Source: an uncultured Bacteroidales bacterium
Lineage (GTDB): Bacteria > Bacteroidota > Bacteroidia > Bacteroidales > WCHB1-69
Assembly: GCA_937901455.1 (NCBI GenBank)
Contig: CALDIA010000083.1
Location: forward strand, 1-24,885
DNA length: 24,885 nt
Direction: 5' to 3'
Shown: piece by piece, positions 1 through 7,999 of the stretch
Numbering within the stretch: position 1 is the stretch's first letter
How the letters are laid out: each line of letters starts with the position of its first letter
The notes under the pieces: model-generated
Seen by the model: only the letters and a program-made list of their open reading frames with translations
Database searches by the model: none
What the model was told of the DNA's origin: nothing
Made by a program: the position numbers and the translations under genes

Positions 1-199
1 TACAGCCGGTTGCCGATACAAAAAATTTATTTTCAGTTTTTAGCGGACAGCAATAAATAAAAAATGCGCTTTGACACGTGTTGATAATCCACCACCTATC
101 CAAACATATTTCAACATTTTTCTCCTGTTATCACGCCATCCAAATATCAGAAGATTCGCCTGCAACACTTTTCTACGACTCGGCATGCAGAAAAAATCG

Positions 200-207
200 T
201 ATTTTTG
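200..207 (+). promoter_or_regulatory. Candidate -7 box for the xseB operon
   Basis: The octamer TATTTTTG matches the Bacteroidota -7 consensus TAnnTTTG and lies 54 nt before the xseB start. A good -33 TTTG at the usual 19-21 nt spacing is not visible, so only the -7 element supports this site. The preceding 199 nt show no convincing gene. Confidence 0.5.
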
Positions 208-261
208 CGCTTACAAATAATGGTGGTCATTTCGGTATCCCCCATTGAAAAACACACTATC

Positions 262-459
262 ATGGCAAAAGAAATCACCTACACAGAAGCTTTCGAACAG
301 CTGCAAGAGATCACACGACGTATGGAGAATGCCGAAATCTCTGTCGAAGAGCTGTCTGAGAATATTAAGAAAGCCACGCAATTAATCAAAATCTGTAAAG
401 ACAAGTTGACGAAAATCGAGAAGGAGGTCAACAAATCCATTGATGAACTGAATGCGTAA
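262..459 (+). CDS. xseB: Exodeoxyribonuclease VII small subunit
   Basis: This is the small subunit of exonuclease VII, which together with several copies per XseA chain degrades single-stranded DNA in the cytoplasm. The 65-residue protein has the family's two-helix pattern: an opening of the form YTEAFEQLQEI, a central EISVEELSENIKKA stretch, and a final helix ending KIEKEVNKSIDEL. The reading frame is open further upstream from a TTG at 205, but ATG 262 gives the normal family length and start (MAKEITYTEAFE), and the -7 box at 200-207 would exclude the TTG. The stop overlaps the next start by one base (TAATG). The large-subunit gene xseA is not next to it here: the 261 nt upstream hold no gene. 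Confidence 0.93.
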   Translation: MAKEITYTEAFEQLQEITRRMENAEISVEELSENIKKATQLIKICKDKLTKIEKEVNKSIDELNA

Positions 460-1109
460 TGTCCACTTTTGAGCTCATACAACAAGACATCGAGGCGTAC
501 TGTGAGGAGCACAGCACGGTGGAAGACGATCTGCTTAACCGGCTGATCCGGCAGACCTTCTTGGAGACCATCAATCCGCGGATGGCTTCCGGGCAGTTGC
601 AGGGTCTGTTTCTACGTTTCATATCCAGCATGATGCAGCCCCGTTTCATCTTAGAGGTGGGCACCTTCACAGGCTACTCTGCACTTTGTCTGTGCGAGGG
701 GCTTCAGGAGGGCGGTGAGTTGCACACTATTGAGTTTAACGAAGAGTACGAGGAGCGCATTCGCCACTACTTTGCCCAGTCGCCACGGGCCGGGCAACTG
801 CATCTTCACATCGGCAATGCCCGCACCCTGATTGCTACATTGCCTCACACGTGGGACTTGGTCTTCCTGGATGCCGACAAAGAGGACTACGTGCACTACT
901 ACGAGTCCGTCATGCCGCACGTGCGCCATGGGGGATTCATCTTGGCGGACAATGCTTTATGGAACGGCAAGGTAACCCACGAGATCATCGGCAACGACAA
1001 GGACACTAAAGCCATCACGGAATTTAACAATCATGTGCAAGCCGACCCGCGAGTGCGCAACCTGCTGCTCCCTTTTCGTGATGGCATTATGATGATTGAA
1101 AAACTATAA
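459..1109 (+). CDS. Class I SAM-dependent O-methyltransferase (COG4122 family)
   Basis: A 216-residue cytoplasmic methyltransferase of the caffeoyl-CoA/catechol O-methyltransferase type. The SAM-binding motif LEVGTFTGYSAL is at about residues 65-76, the acidic loop LHTIEFNEEY near 88-97, the metal- and substrate-side motif VFLDADKEDY at 135-144, and LADNALW at 162-168. The asparagine and the aspartates of these motifs are the residues that usually hold the divalent cation. The ATG overlaps the xseB stop by one base and the stop lies 2 nt before trmD, so the gene is translated as part of the xseB-trmD operon. The physiological acceptor is not known for most bacterial members and the sequence does not reveal it. 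Confidence 0.9.
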   Translation: MSTFELIQQDIEAYCEEHSTVEDDLLNRLIRQTFLETINPRMASGQLQGLFLRFISSMMQPRFILEVGTFTGYSALCLCEGLQEGGELHTIEFNEEYEERIRHYFAQSPRAGQLHLHIGNARTLIATLPHTWDLVFLDADKEDYVHYYESVMPHVRHGGFILADNALWNGKVTHEIIGNDKDTKAITEFNNHVQADPRVRNLLLPFRDGIMMIEKL

Positions 1110-1111
1110 TT

Positions 1112-1795
1112 ATGCGTATTGATATACTGACACTGTTTCCTGAAATGTTTGAAAAGGTCCTGGGTAGTTCCATTCTCAAAAGGGCCATTGACAAGCATTA
1201 CATAGAGGTGCACACGCACAACATCCGCGACTACACCTACGACAAGCACCATCGTGCCGATGACTATCCCTTTGGGGGTGGCGCAGGCATGGTGATGATG
1301 ATAGAGCCTATCTCGCGCTGCATCGAGCATCTACAGTCGGAGCGCACTTATGATGCCATCTACCTCATGGCTCCCGATGGGCAGACCTTCAACCAGCAAA
1401 AAGCCAACTCCATGTCGATGCTCAACAACATCATTCTGCTGTGTGGGCACTATAAAGGGGTGGACGAGCGCGTGCGGGAGCTCTACATCACCGAAGACCT
1501 CAGCATAGGCGACTATGTGCTGTCGGGTGGCGAACTGGCTGCCATGGTCATCACAGATGCTCTGGCTCGCCTAATTCCAGGCGTCATCAGCGATGGCACC
1601 TCCGCGCTCACCGACTCTTTCCAAGACGGTCTGCTATCAGCACCTGTGTACACCCGCCCCGCCGACTTCCGTGGGCACCGTGTCCCCGATGTGCTACTCT
1701 CTGGCAACGACAAGCTCATCTCCGAATGGAAGATGCAACAACGCCTCCAACGAACCCAAGAACGACGCCCTGACCTGCTCACTGACGAAGAATGA
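1112..1795 (+). CDS. trmD: tRNA (guanine-N1-)-methyltransferase TrmD
   Basis: TrmD transfers a methyl group from SAM to G37 of tRNAs that read CNN/CGG-type codons, preventing +1 frameshifting. The 227-residue protein has the SPOUT trefoil-knot signatures: DYPFGGGAGMVM at about 51-62, LLCGHYKGVDERV at 109-121 and SIGDYVLSGGELA at 131-143. The N-terminus MRIDILTLFPEMF is the usual family start. Its last four bases overlap the next gene (ATGA), so the downstream polysaccharide gene is probably translationally coupled. The common rpsP-rimM-trmD-rplS context is absent: trmD sits instead between a methyltransferase and surface-polysaccharide genes. Confidence 0.97.
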   Translation: MRIDILTLFPEMFEKVLGSSILKRAIDKHYIEVHTHNIRDYTYDKHHRADDYPFGGGAGMVMMIEPISRCIEHLQSERTYDAIYLMAPDGQTFNQQKANSMSMLNNIILLCGHYKGVDERVRELYITEDLSIGDYVLSGGELAAMVITDALARLIPGVISDGTSALTDSFQDGLLSAPVYTRPADFRGHRVPDVLLSGNDKLISEWKMQQRLQRTQERRPDLLTDEE

Positions 1796-2715
1796 CAATT
1801 CCTAAACAGACCTATACTATTGGGCAACGCATCTGCGATGACCTGCGATTCCTCAGCAAAAGATATCGCAAACGGCTGGCTCTTACAAACCATGAGGCCG
1901 CCGTACGGCTACATTACCAACATATCTGCAAACAATTTTTGCCATTAGAGGAGCCATCCACCATGCCCGAATACATCCAATGGCTTAAACTCTATGGCTG
2001 CGACAAATCCTGGACAACCCTGTCAGACAAATACTTAGTGAGAGAATACGTGGCCAAATGCGGATTATCCCAGCATCTTAATCAGCTCTATGCCGTCTGC
2101 GACCAACCTGAAGAAATCCCTTGGGAAGACCTCCCCGACACCTTTGCTCTAAAGCCCAACAACGGATGCCATTGCAATGTGCTCGTCCACGACAAGGCCC
2201 ATGCCAACAAAGAGGCCATCATCAAGCAGCTCCGACAAAGCATGGCCACTCCATTCGGACTGACTACTGCCGAGTTTCATTATCTGAACATAAGGCCCAA
2301 AATATTGGTAGAGAAGCTACTGTTACAACCCGATAGTCCTCATGGCCTGATTGACTACAAGATATATTGTACCAGTGGGGAGCCGCGCGCCATTCTAATC
2401 TGTATCCCAACCCAGTCTAAGAGACCTTTCAAAGCAATACTGGACACCAGCTGGAGGGTAGTGCCAGCCTATAACACACATGATGTCAACCTTGAGAATC
2501 TTCCCCAGCGTCCTGAATGTCTGGATGAACTACTCAACGCAGCGAAGACCCTGGCTACCCCCTATTCTTTCATACGCATCGACTATTATATCATTAACAA
2601 CAAGCCCATATTCGGAGAAATGACCTTCACGCCTGCCGGAGGATACCGCCCCTATGGATCTGCGCTTTTCATGCAGGATATGGGACATTTCATATCAGAA
2701 GCCATATTGCCATGA
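1792..2715 (+). CDS. TupA-like ATP-grasp protein, likely surface-polysaccharide biosynthesis
   Basis: A 307-residue cytoplasmic protein that resembles the TupA-like ATP-grasp family (PF14305), whose namesake acts in teichuronopeptide synthesis. Visible features are SDKYLVREYV at 78-87, an ATP-grasp lysine motif FALKPNNGC at 118-126, the second-domain strand IDYKIYCTSGEPRA at about 187-200, and the metal/ATP motif IRIDYY at 261-266 followed by FGEMTFTPAGG at 274-284. The family is usually found in O-antigen, capsule or glycan clusters and is thought to ligate an amino acid or sugar acid to a glycan precursor; the exact substrate cannot be read here. It overlaps trmD by 4 nt upstream and the O-antigen ligase-like gene by 4 nt downstream, which supports a joint envelope role. 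Confidence 0.82.
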   Translation: MTIPKQTYTIGQRICDDLRFLSKRYRKRLALTNHEAAVRLHYQHICKQFLPLEEPSTMPEYIQWLKLYGCDKSWTTLSDKYLVREYVAKCGLSQHLNQLYAVCDQPEEIPWEDLPDTFALKPNNGCHCNVLVHDKAHANKEAIIKQLRQSMATPFGLTTAEFHYLNIRPKILVEKLLLQPDSPHGLIDYKIYCTSGEPRAILICIPTQSKRPFKAILDTSWRVVPAYNTHDVNLENLPQRPECLDELLNAAKTLATPYSFIRIDYYIINNKPIFGEMTFTPAGGYRPYGSALFMQDMGHFISEAILP

Positions 2716-4013
2716 ACCCTTTAAACATTTTATTCACCAACAACAGGCATTTCAACATCTTCTATGGTTTGATGATGCTAAGCGTTGTCACCCTGCCATT
2801 CTCCCATGCGTGCATGCTGCCCATTGGGATCCTGATGCTTCTTAATTGGATTTGGGAGTGGAATTGGAAAGAGAAATGGAACAACATCAAGGACAATAAG
2901 GCCATTTTGCCGATTATATTTTCATCCGCCCTTATTGTGATCCCGCTTTATGGGCTAATCATTTCCAGCAACAAGATGCACGCACTCTCCTCTTTGGAAA
3001 ACTATAGTTTCTTTTTAGTACTGCCATGTATCATATTCAGCTATGCCTCCACCATGTTCACCCACGAGCGAATACGTGCACTGCTCGTGCTATTTGCGGC
3101 CTCCACCATCCTGCTAACCCTCATCCTCGGTGCGGAAACAGCCATACATTTTCTGCAATCCGACAAAAGTGAATTCTCGGCATACGCATTCATTTCCACC
3201 AAATACCACCCTTCCTACCTGTCACTATATGCCACGGTGGCCATTCTTTTGATTCTGTTTGAGTTGAAAATGCGCCGACGCACCATGCCCAAAGCGTTGA
3301 AGGTTGTTTACGCATTATTGGCTGTTTTCCTCTATATCTCAATCGTAAACTTCAGCTCCAAAGCGGGTATCATCCTACTGTTTGTCACCTGCCTCGTTTG
3401 GATTTTCTACCTGACAAACACCTGGCGGCAGAAACTCATTGGGGTTCTACTTTACGCACTGCTGAATGTCTCGTTCGGCTTCCTCCTCTGCCAATTCCAT
3501 AACAGTCCCATCACTCGGCTGAAATCAGCTTGGGAAACCGTCAAAAATTTCGGCACCGAAGAGAAGGCTGCCTATACCAGCAGCGGCATACGCCTCACAC
3601 TTTGGAAGGTTTCTGGCGAGATAGCCGTTAGTCATCATCTTCTGGGCACAGGCACGGGCGATTTCGAAGAAGAGCTGGTTCAGGTAGCCAGCCAAAACGG
3701 GCTCAGAAATCTCGAAGGGCACCATTACAACGCCCATTGCCAATACCTACAATCCTTGGCTACAACCGGACTGTTGGGCCTGCTGCTCCTACTAGGCTAC
3801 CTATGTTATCATCTGTACTATAGCATTCATAAAAAGGATATGCTGCTGGGGACCTTCACACTACTGGTAGCAGGCAATATATTGGTAGAATCCATGCTCG
3901 AGCGAAGAGCAGGCGTGGTTTTCATAATCATTCTATTTGTACTGCTATTCCTACGCATCCCCAAAGCGGAGATTCACTTTGACCTTGGGCCAACAGAAGA
4001 AGAAACCACCTGA
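2712..4013 (+). CDS. O-antigen ligase / WaaL-like polymerase family membrane protein
   Basis: A 433-residue inner-membrane protein with about ten hydrophobic segments, for example around 20-48, 66-84, 98-112, 122-142, 168-183, 198-212, 218-234 and 240-260. A large periplasmic loop of about 265-345 carries the family signatures SSGIRLTLW (290-298), GTGTGDFE (312-319) and HYNAHCQYLQ (338-347). These match the Wzy_C/O-antigen ligase family (PF04932), which transfers undecaprenyl-linked glycan to lipid A core or polymerises O-units. The family label cannot separate ligase from polymerase. The ATG overlaps the TupA-like gene by 4 nt. The gene ends 4 nt from the stop of the convergent OstA-like gene, with no room for a hairpin terminator between them. 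Confidence 0.82.
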   Translation: MNPLNILFTNNRHFNIFYGLMMLSVVTLPFSHACMLPIGILMLLNWIWEWNWKEKWNNIKDNKAILPIIFSSALIVIPLYGLIISSNKMHALSSLENYSFFLVLPCIIFSYASTMFTHERIRALLVLFAASTILLTLILGAETAIHFLQSDKSEFSAYAFISTKYHPSYLSLYATVAILLILFELKMRRRTMPKALKVVYALLAVFLYISIVNFSSKAGIILLFVTCLVWIFYLTNTWRQKLIGVLLYALLNVSFGFLLCQFHNSPITRLKSAWETVKNFGTEEKAAYTSSGIRLTLWKVSGEIAVSHHLLGTGTGDFEEELVQVASQNGLRNLEGHHYNAHCQYLQSLATTGLLGLLLLLGYLCYHLYYSIHKKDMLLGTFTLLVAGNILVESMLERRAGVVFIIILFVLLFLRIPKAEIHFDLGPTEEETT

Positions 4014-4017
4014 CGAA

Positions 4018-5565
4018 TCACATCTCTTCTTCACCCTTCTCACGCGGAATAGGATTAACAAACAGATCTGACACACCTAAAGGGCGGTACTTGTTAAGCC
4101 ATCTGAAATCCAGCAACTTGCGATTCTTCTCTTCAAAACGGGCATCTGGGTAAATTTTCCCGTCAGGCTGATCATAGAAACGGATCTGACGAATTTTATT
4201 ATCTTCCAAGAGTACCCGCATCTGACTGGTAATAGATGTGTTTATTCCTATCAAGGAACTGTCTTCCTCCTGCACATAGTAAACACATTCTGCATTATTG
4301 TCGATATCCACTTGATAAAGTTTCCTGTTCTCAATATAGCCAGTAATCTGCGTGCCCTTCACCTGATTGAACTCCGTGTCGCGATAAATACCGCCCACTA
4401 AAAATGCAGAACGGCATAATTGGACGCGGGCACGGGCGGAGTCTATCTTAAAAGCCACTATAGTGTCGGCGGTCATTTGATACTCCTCCGACCAGACCAC
4501 AGGATTATGATACATCTGCAGAAGAGAATCTGACAGCGTAAAACTGAGGGAATCGCAAGCTCCTTGAATGTCGTGCCGGTAGAATTTCGTATGATGATAG
4601 GCCAACATCAACTCCGCATCTTGGTTGTCATTAGTAAAGAGTTTCAAGGTGTCCGCATGGACATAAAGAGAATCGGGGCCATCAATCATGATTAGCAAGG
4701 CGCTGTCAGTAGCAAAGGATTCGCCACCTTTGTCGTGATATTCCAGAAAGTTTCCGCGCACCACATAGTGCTGGCTCGTGTCCACAACCTCCACATGGTT
4801 CCAGGCCCTACCAAAATGTGCAAACTTGTTATAATAGATGCTATCACCCTGGACGGTTTGATACTTCTTCTGCATCTGGACATGGCCCACCAGCAAAGAA
4901 ATGTCGTTTCCTGTATCGTACCAACCGCCCTCTGTGTACAGGTCCTGATCATCGGAACAGAGCTGCGTGGGCGAAATGAAGTAGACCACCTTCTGCGCAG
5001 AGTTGTAGCGCAGAGAGTCACAATCCATAACGTAAGACTCGTTACGCACATTCACATCGTACGATACGTAGGCATCATCCGTTTGAGTATAATAATGGCC
5101 CACCCGGCTGATGAGTGTATCTGTTTCGTTTATAATGGTGCCTCCCGTCAGATAATAGCCAACCTCCCGGTTCATATCATAAATCAAGCTGTCAGTCAGC
5201 AGGAATGCCTTCCCTTTCTCAAGACGAACTCCCGATGCGATAGAAACAACCTTTGCATTGCCGTCATAATAGACCCGATAGCCATACAGCCGCACGGAGT
5301 CACCTATAAAAATACGCACTTTGTCACCATAGGCGATAATATAGTTGTCCTTGTCGAACAAATACGCACTGTCGCAATAACCTCTGACATTGTCTTGCGA
5401 GAAGACCACGTTTCCTATCAGCCTTTGGGCACCGGGCATCACCTCCTCATCGTAATATCCCATGTCTGCCCTGTACTTGATACGTTGCGTACCTTGGGCC
5501 GACAAGATGTTTTGCATGAGCAGCCAACAGCCCAACAGAAATATGACACGACGCAACCCATCCAT
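4018..5565 (-). CDS. OstA/LptA-like periplasmic protein (LPS transport family)
   Basis: A 515-residue exported protein with a signal peptide of about 23 residues ending ILSAQ, followed by a repetitive beta-strand protein. Strands of the OstA type include RLIGNVVFSQDNVRGYCDSA (around 48-67) and later VQGDSIYYNK, ADTLKLF and MTADTIVAF, each of the form 'x-A/G-D-S/T-hydrophobic'. This fits the Bacteroidota OstA_2 family (PF13100), related to LptA and the N-terminal part of LptD that carry LPS across the periplasm. It lacks a C-terminal barrel, so it is not a whole LptD. A GTG at 5568 is in frame just before, but ATG 5565 overlaps the upstream stop as TGATG and is preferred. It is the second gene of a unit with the YwqK-like lipoprotein. 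Confidence 0.8.
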   Translation of the reverse strand: MDGLRRVIFLLGCWLLMQNILSAQGTQRIKYRADMGYYDEEVMPGAQRLIGNVVFSQDNVRGYCDSAYLFDKDNYIIAYGDKVRIFIGDSVRLYGYRVYYDGNAKVVSIASGVRLEKGKAFLLTDSLIYDMNREVGYYLTGGTIINETDTLISRVGHYYTQTDDAYVSYDVNVRNESYVMDCDSLRYNSAQKVVYFISPTQLCSDDQDLYTEGGWYDTGNDISLLVGHVQMQKKYQTVQGDSIYYNKFAHFGRAWNHVEVVDTSQHYVVRGNFLEYHDKGGESFATDSALLIMIDGPDSLYVHADTLKLFTNDNQDAELMLAYHHTKFYRHDIQGACDSLSFTLSDSLLQMYHNPVVWSEEYQMTADTIVAFKIDSARARVQLCRSAFLVGGIYRDTEFNQVKGTQITGYIENRKLYQVDIDNNAECVYYVQEEDSSLIGINTSITSQMRVLLEDNKIRQIRFYDQPDGKIYPDARFEEKNRKLLDFRWLNKYRPLGVSDLFVNPIPREKGEEEM

Positions 5566-6242
5566 CACTGAACCTTCGCAGAGTCCACAATCTGTGACAA
5601 TATTCTATCTTGCTTATATATTATCTCCTTCTGAACAGTTCCATCAGGATTATAGTAAACTTCATGGCCCTCCTTTTTGTTATTCTCGTAATGTGTCAAA
5701 CGAGCCTTTTGCCCATTGTGGTCGTAGAACAAAACGTCACCACTGCCACTTTTGAACATCCCCTCGCCAACTACCACACCACGGTCGTCGTAATAGGTCC
5801 ACTGTCCATCGAACATGTCGTCCTTGAAACCACCCTCAATTTTCACTTCCCCATTAAGATGATACGCTGTATGCGGCCCGTTGCGCTTTCCATTATGATA
5901 CGTGAACTGCTGGGTCCGCTTACCATCGGGCAAGAACATCTCCTCAACACCCACAATAGTATCGTTCTCGTAAACGCAGTAAGTGTCCAACTGACCATTT
6001 TCATAGTATCGGAAAAACTCTCCGTTACGCTTCCCCCTCTTCATGTCCACCTGGATCTCCAACGTGTTGGGTTTGTCATAGTAATAAAGAGTCTTGCCAT
6101 GCTCCTTCCCATTGCGATACTCAATGGAAGACTGCAAGTGCCCATCCGGATAATAGGTCTTTTCTTGCTTTGTACAGCCCACGAGACACACACAAGCCAA
6201 TAAAGCCACTACATAATTGTTGAATATTTTCTGCATTGTCAT
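5565..6242 (-). CDS. YwqK/MORN-repeat lipoprotein
   Basis: A 225-residue exported lipoprotein with a lipobox LVGC at 20-23. The mature part is a run of degenerate MORN-variant repeats (PF07661 type) of the pattern YYPDGxLxxxxxYxNGKxxG, seen from about 30 to 215, e.g. RNGKEHGKTLYYY, KRGKRNGEFFRYYENGQ, HNGKRNGPHTAYHLNGE and ENNKKEGHEVYYNPDG. Databases often call such proteins 'toxin-antitoxin system YwqK family antitoxin', but no toxin is adjacent and I would not use that functional label. The stop overlaps the OstA-like start (TGATG), which suggests coupled expression and a shared envelope role. A -7 box at 6287-6294 and a perfect 8-bp hairpin at 6263-6281 precede it. A second in-frame ATG two codons in is possible. 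Confidence 0.8.
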   Translation of the reverse strand: MTMQKIFNNYVVALLACVCLVGCTKQEKTYYPDGHLQSSIEYRNGKEHGKTLYYYDKPNTLEIQVDMKRGKRNGEFFRYYENGQLDTYCVYENDTIVGVEEMFLPDGKRTQQFTYHNGKRNGPHTAYHLNGEVKIEGGFKDDMFDGQWTYYDDRGVVVGEGMFKSGSGDVLFYDHNGQKARLTHYENNKKEGHEVYYNPDGTVQKEIIYKQDRILSQIVDSAKVQ

Positions 6243-6262
6243 TTGTTTTGCTTATAATCCAA

Positions 6263-6281
6263 TGCAAGCACTATGCTTGCA
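6263..6281. repeat. Perfect 8-bp inverted repeat in the leader of the YwqK-like gene
   Basis: TGCAAGCA-CTA-TGCTTGCA forms a perfect 8-bp stem with a 3-base spacer. Relative to the -7 box at 6287-6294 it would fall at or just after the transcription start on the minus strand, about 20 nt before the ATG. It could be an operator or a 5'-end hairpin of the mRNA. It is not followed by a T-tract. Confidence 0.6.
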
Positions 6282-6286
6282 GCCTG

Positions 6287-6294
6287 CAAAAATA
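6287..6294 (-). promoter_or_regulatory. Candidate -7 box for the YwqK-like/OstA-like unit
   Basis: On the minus strand the sequence reads TATTTTTG, matching TAnnTTTG, 45 nt before the ATG at 6242. No good TTTG lies 19-21 nt further upstream (only GTTG at a shorter spacing), so the site rests on the -7 element. Confidence 0.5.
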
Positions 6295-6368
6295 CATAAA
6301 AAATCCACAACACCTACCATATCCCTATTCATATAGCACGCATATTTGAAAGCATAAATGAAAATAAA

Positions 6369-6439
6369 AAGAGAGCAGGGAGAAGAATGAAATAGGATGA
6401 ACGCAATAATACAAAAAAGAACATCCCCCTGACTCTCTT
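6369..6439 (-). terminator. Long-loop intrinsic terminator after the type IX cargo gene
   Basis: On the minus strand, starting 10 nt after the stop, AAGAGAGTCAGGG (6439-6427) pairs with CCCTGCTCTCTT (6380-6369) with one bulged base. The second arm is followed by TTTATTTTC. The 46-nt loop can form an inner GGATG/CATCC stem. The arm pairing and T-rich tail support a rho-independent terminator, although the loop is unusually long. Confidence 0.55.
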
Positions 6440-6449
6440 CATTAAAGCT

Positions 6450-7994
6450 CTAATATTTAACCACTTTAGCACGCACAACACCCTCAGAGGTCACGATGGA
6501 CAACACATACGTACCAGCACGCAAATCCGTTAAAGACAATCGGCTGGGTAGAGGACTCGTCCAGGACTTAACCTCTTGACCACAAATATCCGTCAACGCC
6601 ATGGAAAGTATCGTCATGCCACCATCCGAATAACGCAAGTAATCACTGGTTGGATTGGGATATAAAGCGATTGGACAATGCATGTAGTCAGACACACCCG
6701 TGCTGTCAGATTGGCCAACAGATTTTGTGATAACAATATTGTTCAATTGTGTATTCCCTTTTGTTGCACTTGCCAATCTCCAACGAACATAACGAGTCCC
6801 AGACTGCAATGACATACCCGTGAAATGCACATAGTCAGCCACCGAAATATCCGACTCACTGAACACCGCCACAATACTCCAATGCTGACCATCCGAAGAT
6901 TCGGAGACTTCCATTTGGATACCCTCGTAAGAAGCAGGGGCCGCACCTCCCGTCTTTCCCTTAAGATCAAAAGACAATAGCTCAGGAGAACTGTCCAAAT
7001 GTGCCACCAAAGAAGCATTACCGGCATGAGCTGCTTCAAACTTGGCAGAACCATCCGCATAGGAACTCCCCAAAGAATATCCTCTAAAACCACCCATCAA
7101 GGTTATGTCCTCATGCTCCGAAACACTGTTGGTGGAAATGTCAAAGGGCAACACCACCAAAGAATTTGTATCCTGAACAACAAGCCTGACAGTTGCCACC
7201 TCACTGTCATACATCCCCTGCTTAGCCGCGAATGCCTTAAGCGTGGTCGTTTGACTAACTATAAATGGCGCAGAATATTCAGATGATTCAGAAGTAGGGG
7301 TAGATCCATCCAAAGTATAGTAAATATGAGCTCCATTCGTCGCAGACGCAAAGCTTACCGACTGCGGCTCATAGTATGTACCGCTGCTTGGCGTGATGGA
7401 AGGCGTGGCAACTGTCTCCAACGAGACCTCCTCGCCATCCACGATGGCCAAATCGTCAATCCTGAAATCTGAAGTTCCAAGATTGGAGAAACGCAAATGC
7501 AACCGTTCGCACACCGGTAGCCCCACATAACTTACACGATACCATCCAGATGTTCCTGTTCCAACAGGCAAAGAATCCACCATCGAAAGCGTAATCCAGA
7601 CAAGACTGTCACTGGAAGCCTGCACCATTAGCGCTCTACCATCCTCCGCGGTGGTTTTCCGCAAACCCATATAGAGCCTCGGCGACACAGCCAACAATGT
7701 ATTGATGCCTGAAACTTGGAACCATTTGACCGAGTCATTAATCATCACATTACCACCTCCTGAAGCCTGCCCATATCCGGATGAGGCATTGGAGGTTCTG
7801 ACATCACACGTACCATCCCCACAATAATGGACGTCTGTTTGTTGCCATCCCGTATAGTTCTGCACGAGCGTGGCCGATGATGGCACTCCCATGTTCTCCT
7901 CGTAGAGCACCACCTGGGCGGTCAAACCGACCGCTCCTAAAATACACAGCAACCCTACTAAGGTCGCCTTACATAGTAATTGTACTGTTTTCAT
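6450..7994 (-). CDS. Secreted protein with chitobiase-type domain and type IX sorting domain
   Basis: A 514-residue exported protein. Residues 1-26 are a signal peptide ending LTAQ. Residues 27-187 look like a beta-sandwich with a CGDGTC cysteine pair (58-63) and the closing strand FRIDDLAIVDGEE, as in cleaved-adhesin/jelly-roll modules. Residues 197-272 match the chitobiase/beta-hexosaminidase C-terminal domain (PF13290) with IYYTLDGSTPT (224-234) and TTLKAFAAK (250-258). Residues 283-425 resemble a second beta-sandwich. The C-terminus 442-514 is a type A type IX sorting domain: LYPNPTSDYL (444-453), DICGQEVKSW, LRAGTYVLSI (491-500) and a final KVVKY. No catalytic domain is visible, so an adhesin or lectin is likelier than an enzyme. 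It is a plausible client of the PorKLMNP machine encoded at 15773-21731. Confidence 0.85.
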   Translation of the reverse strand: MKTVQLLCKATLVGLLCILGAVGLTAQVVLYEENMGVPSSATLVQNYTGWQQTDVHYCGDGTCDVRTSNASSGYGQASGGGNVMINDSVKWFQVSGINTLLAVSPRLYMGLRKTTAEDGRALMVQASSDSLVWITLSMVDSLPVGTGTSGWYRVSYVGLPVCERLHLRFSNLGTSDFRIDDLAIVDGEEVSLETVATPSITPSSGTYYEPQSVSFASATNGAHIYYTLDGSTPTSESSEYSAPFIVSQTTTLKAFAAKQGMYDSEVATVRLVVQDTNSLVVLPFDISTNSVSEHEDITLMGGFRGYSLGSSYADGSAKFEAAHAGNASLVAHLDSSPELLSFDLKGKTGGAAPASYEGIQMEVSESSDGQHWSIVAVFSESDISVADYVHFTGMSLQSGTRYVRWRLASATKGNTQLNNIVITKSVGQSDSTGVSDYMHCPIALYPNPTSDYLRYSDGGMTILSMALTDICGQEVKSWTSPLPSRLSLTDLRAGTYVLSIVTSEGVVRAKVVKY

Positions 7995-7999
7995 TGTAG

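Noticed and set aside
40..117. A 25-codon open frame on the minus strand starting MLKYVWIGGG, preceded by AGGAG.
   Set aside because: It is very short, has no recognisable family and no -7 box, and Shine-Dalgarno sequences are not a reliable start signal in Bacteroidota.
4735..5571. A 278-codon open frame on the plus strand.
   Set aside because: It is antisense to the OstA-like gene and shows no domain, signal peptide or regulatory context of its own.
5565..6242. YwqK-type repeats as part of a toxin-antitoxin pair.
   Set aside because: No toxin gene lies beside it; the protein is an exported lipoprotein coupled to an OstA-like gene, and the antitoxin name is an annotation carry-over.
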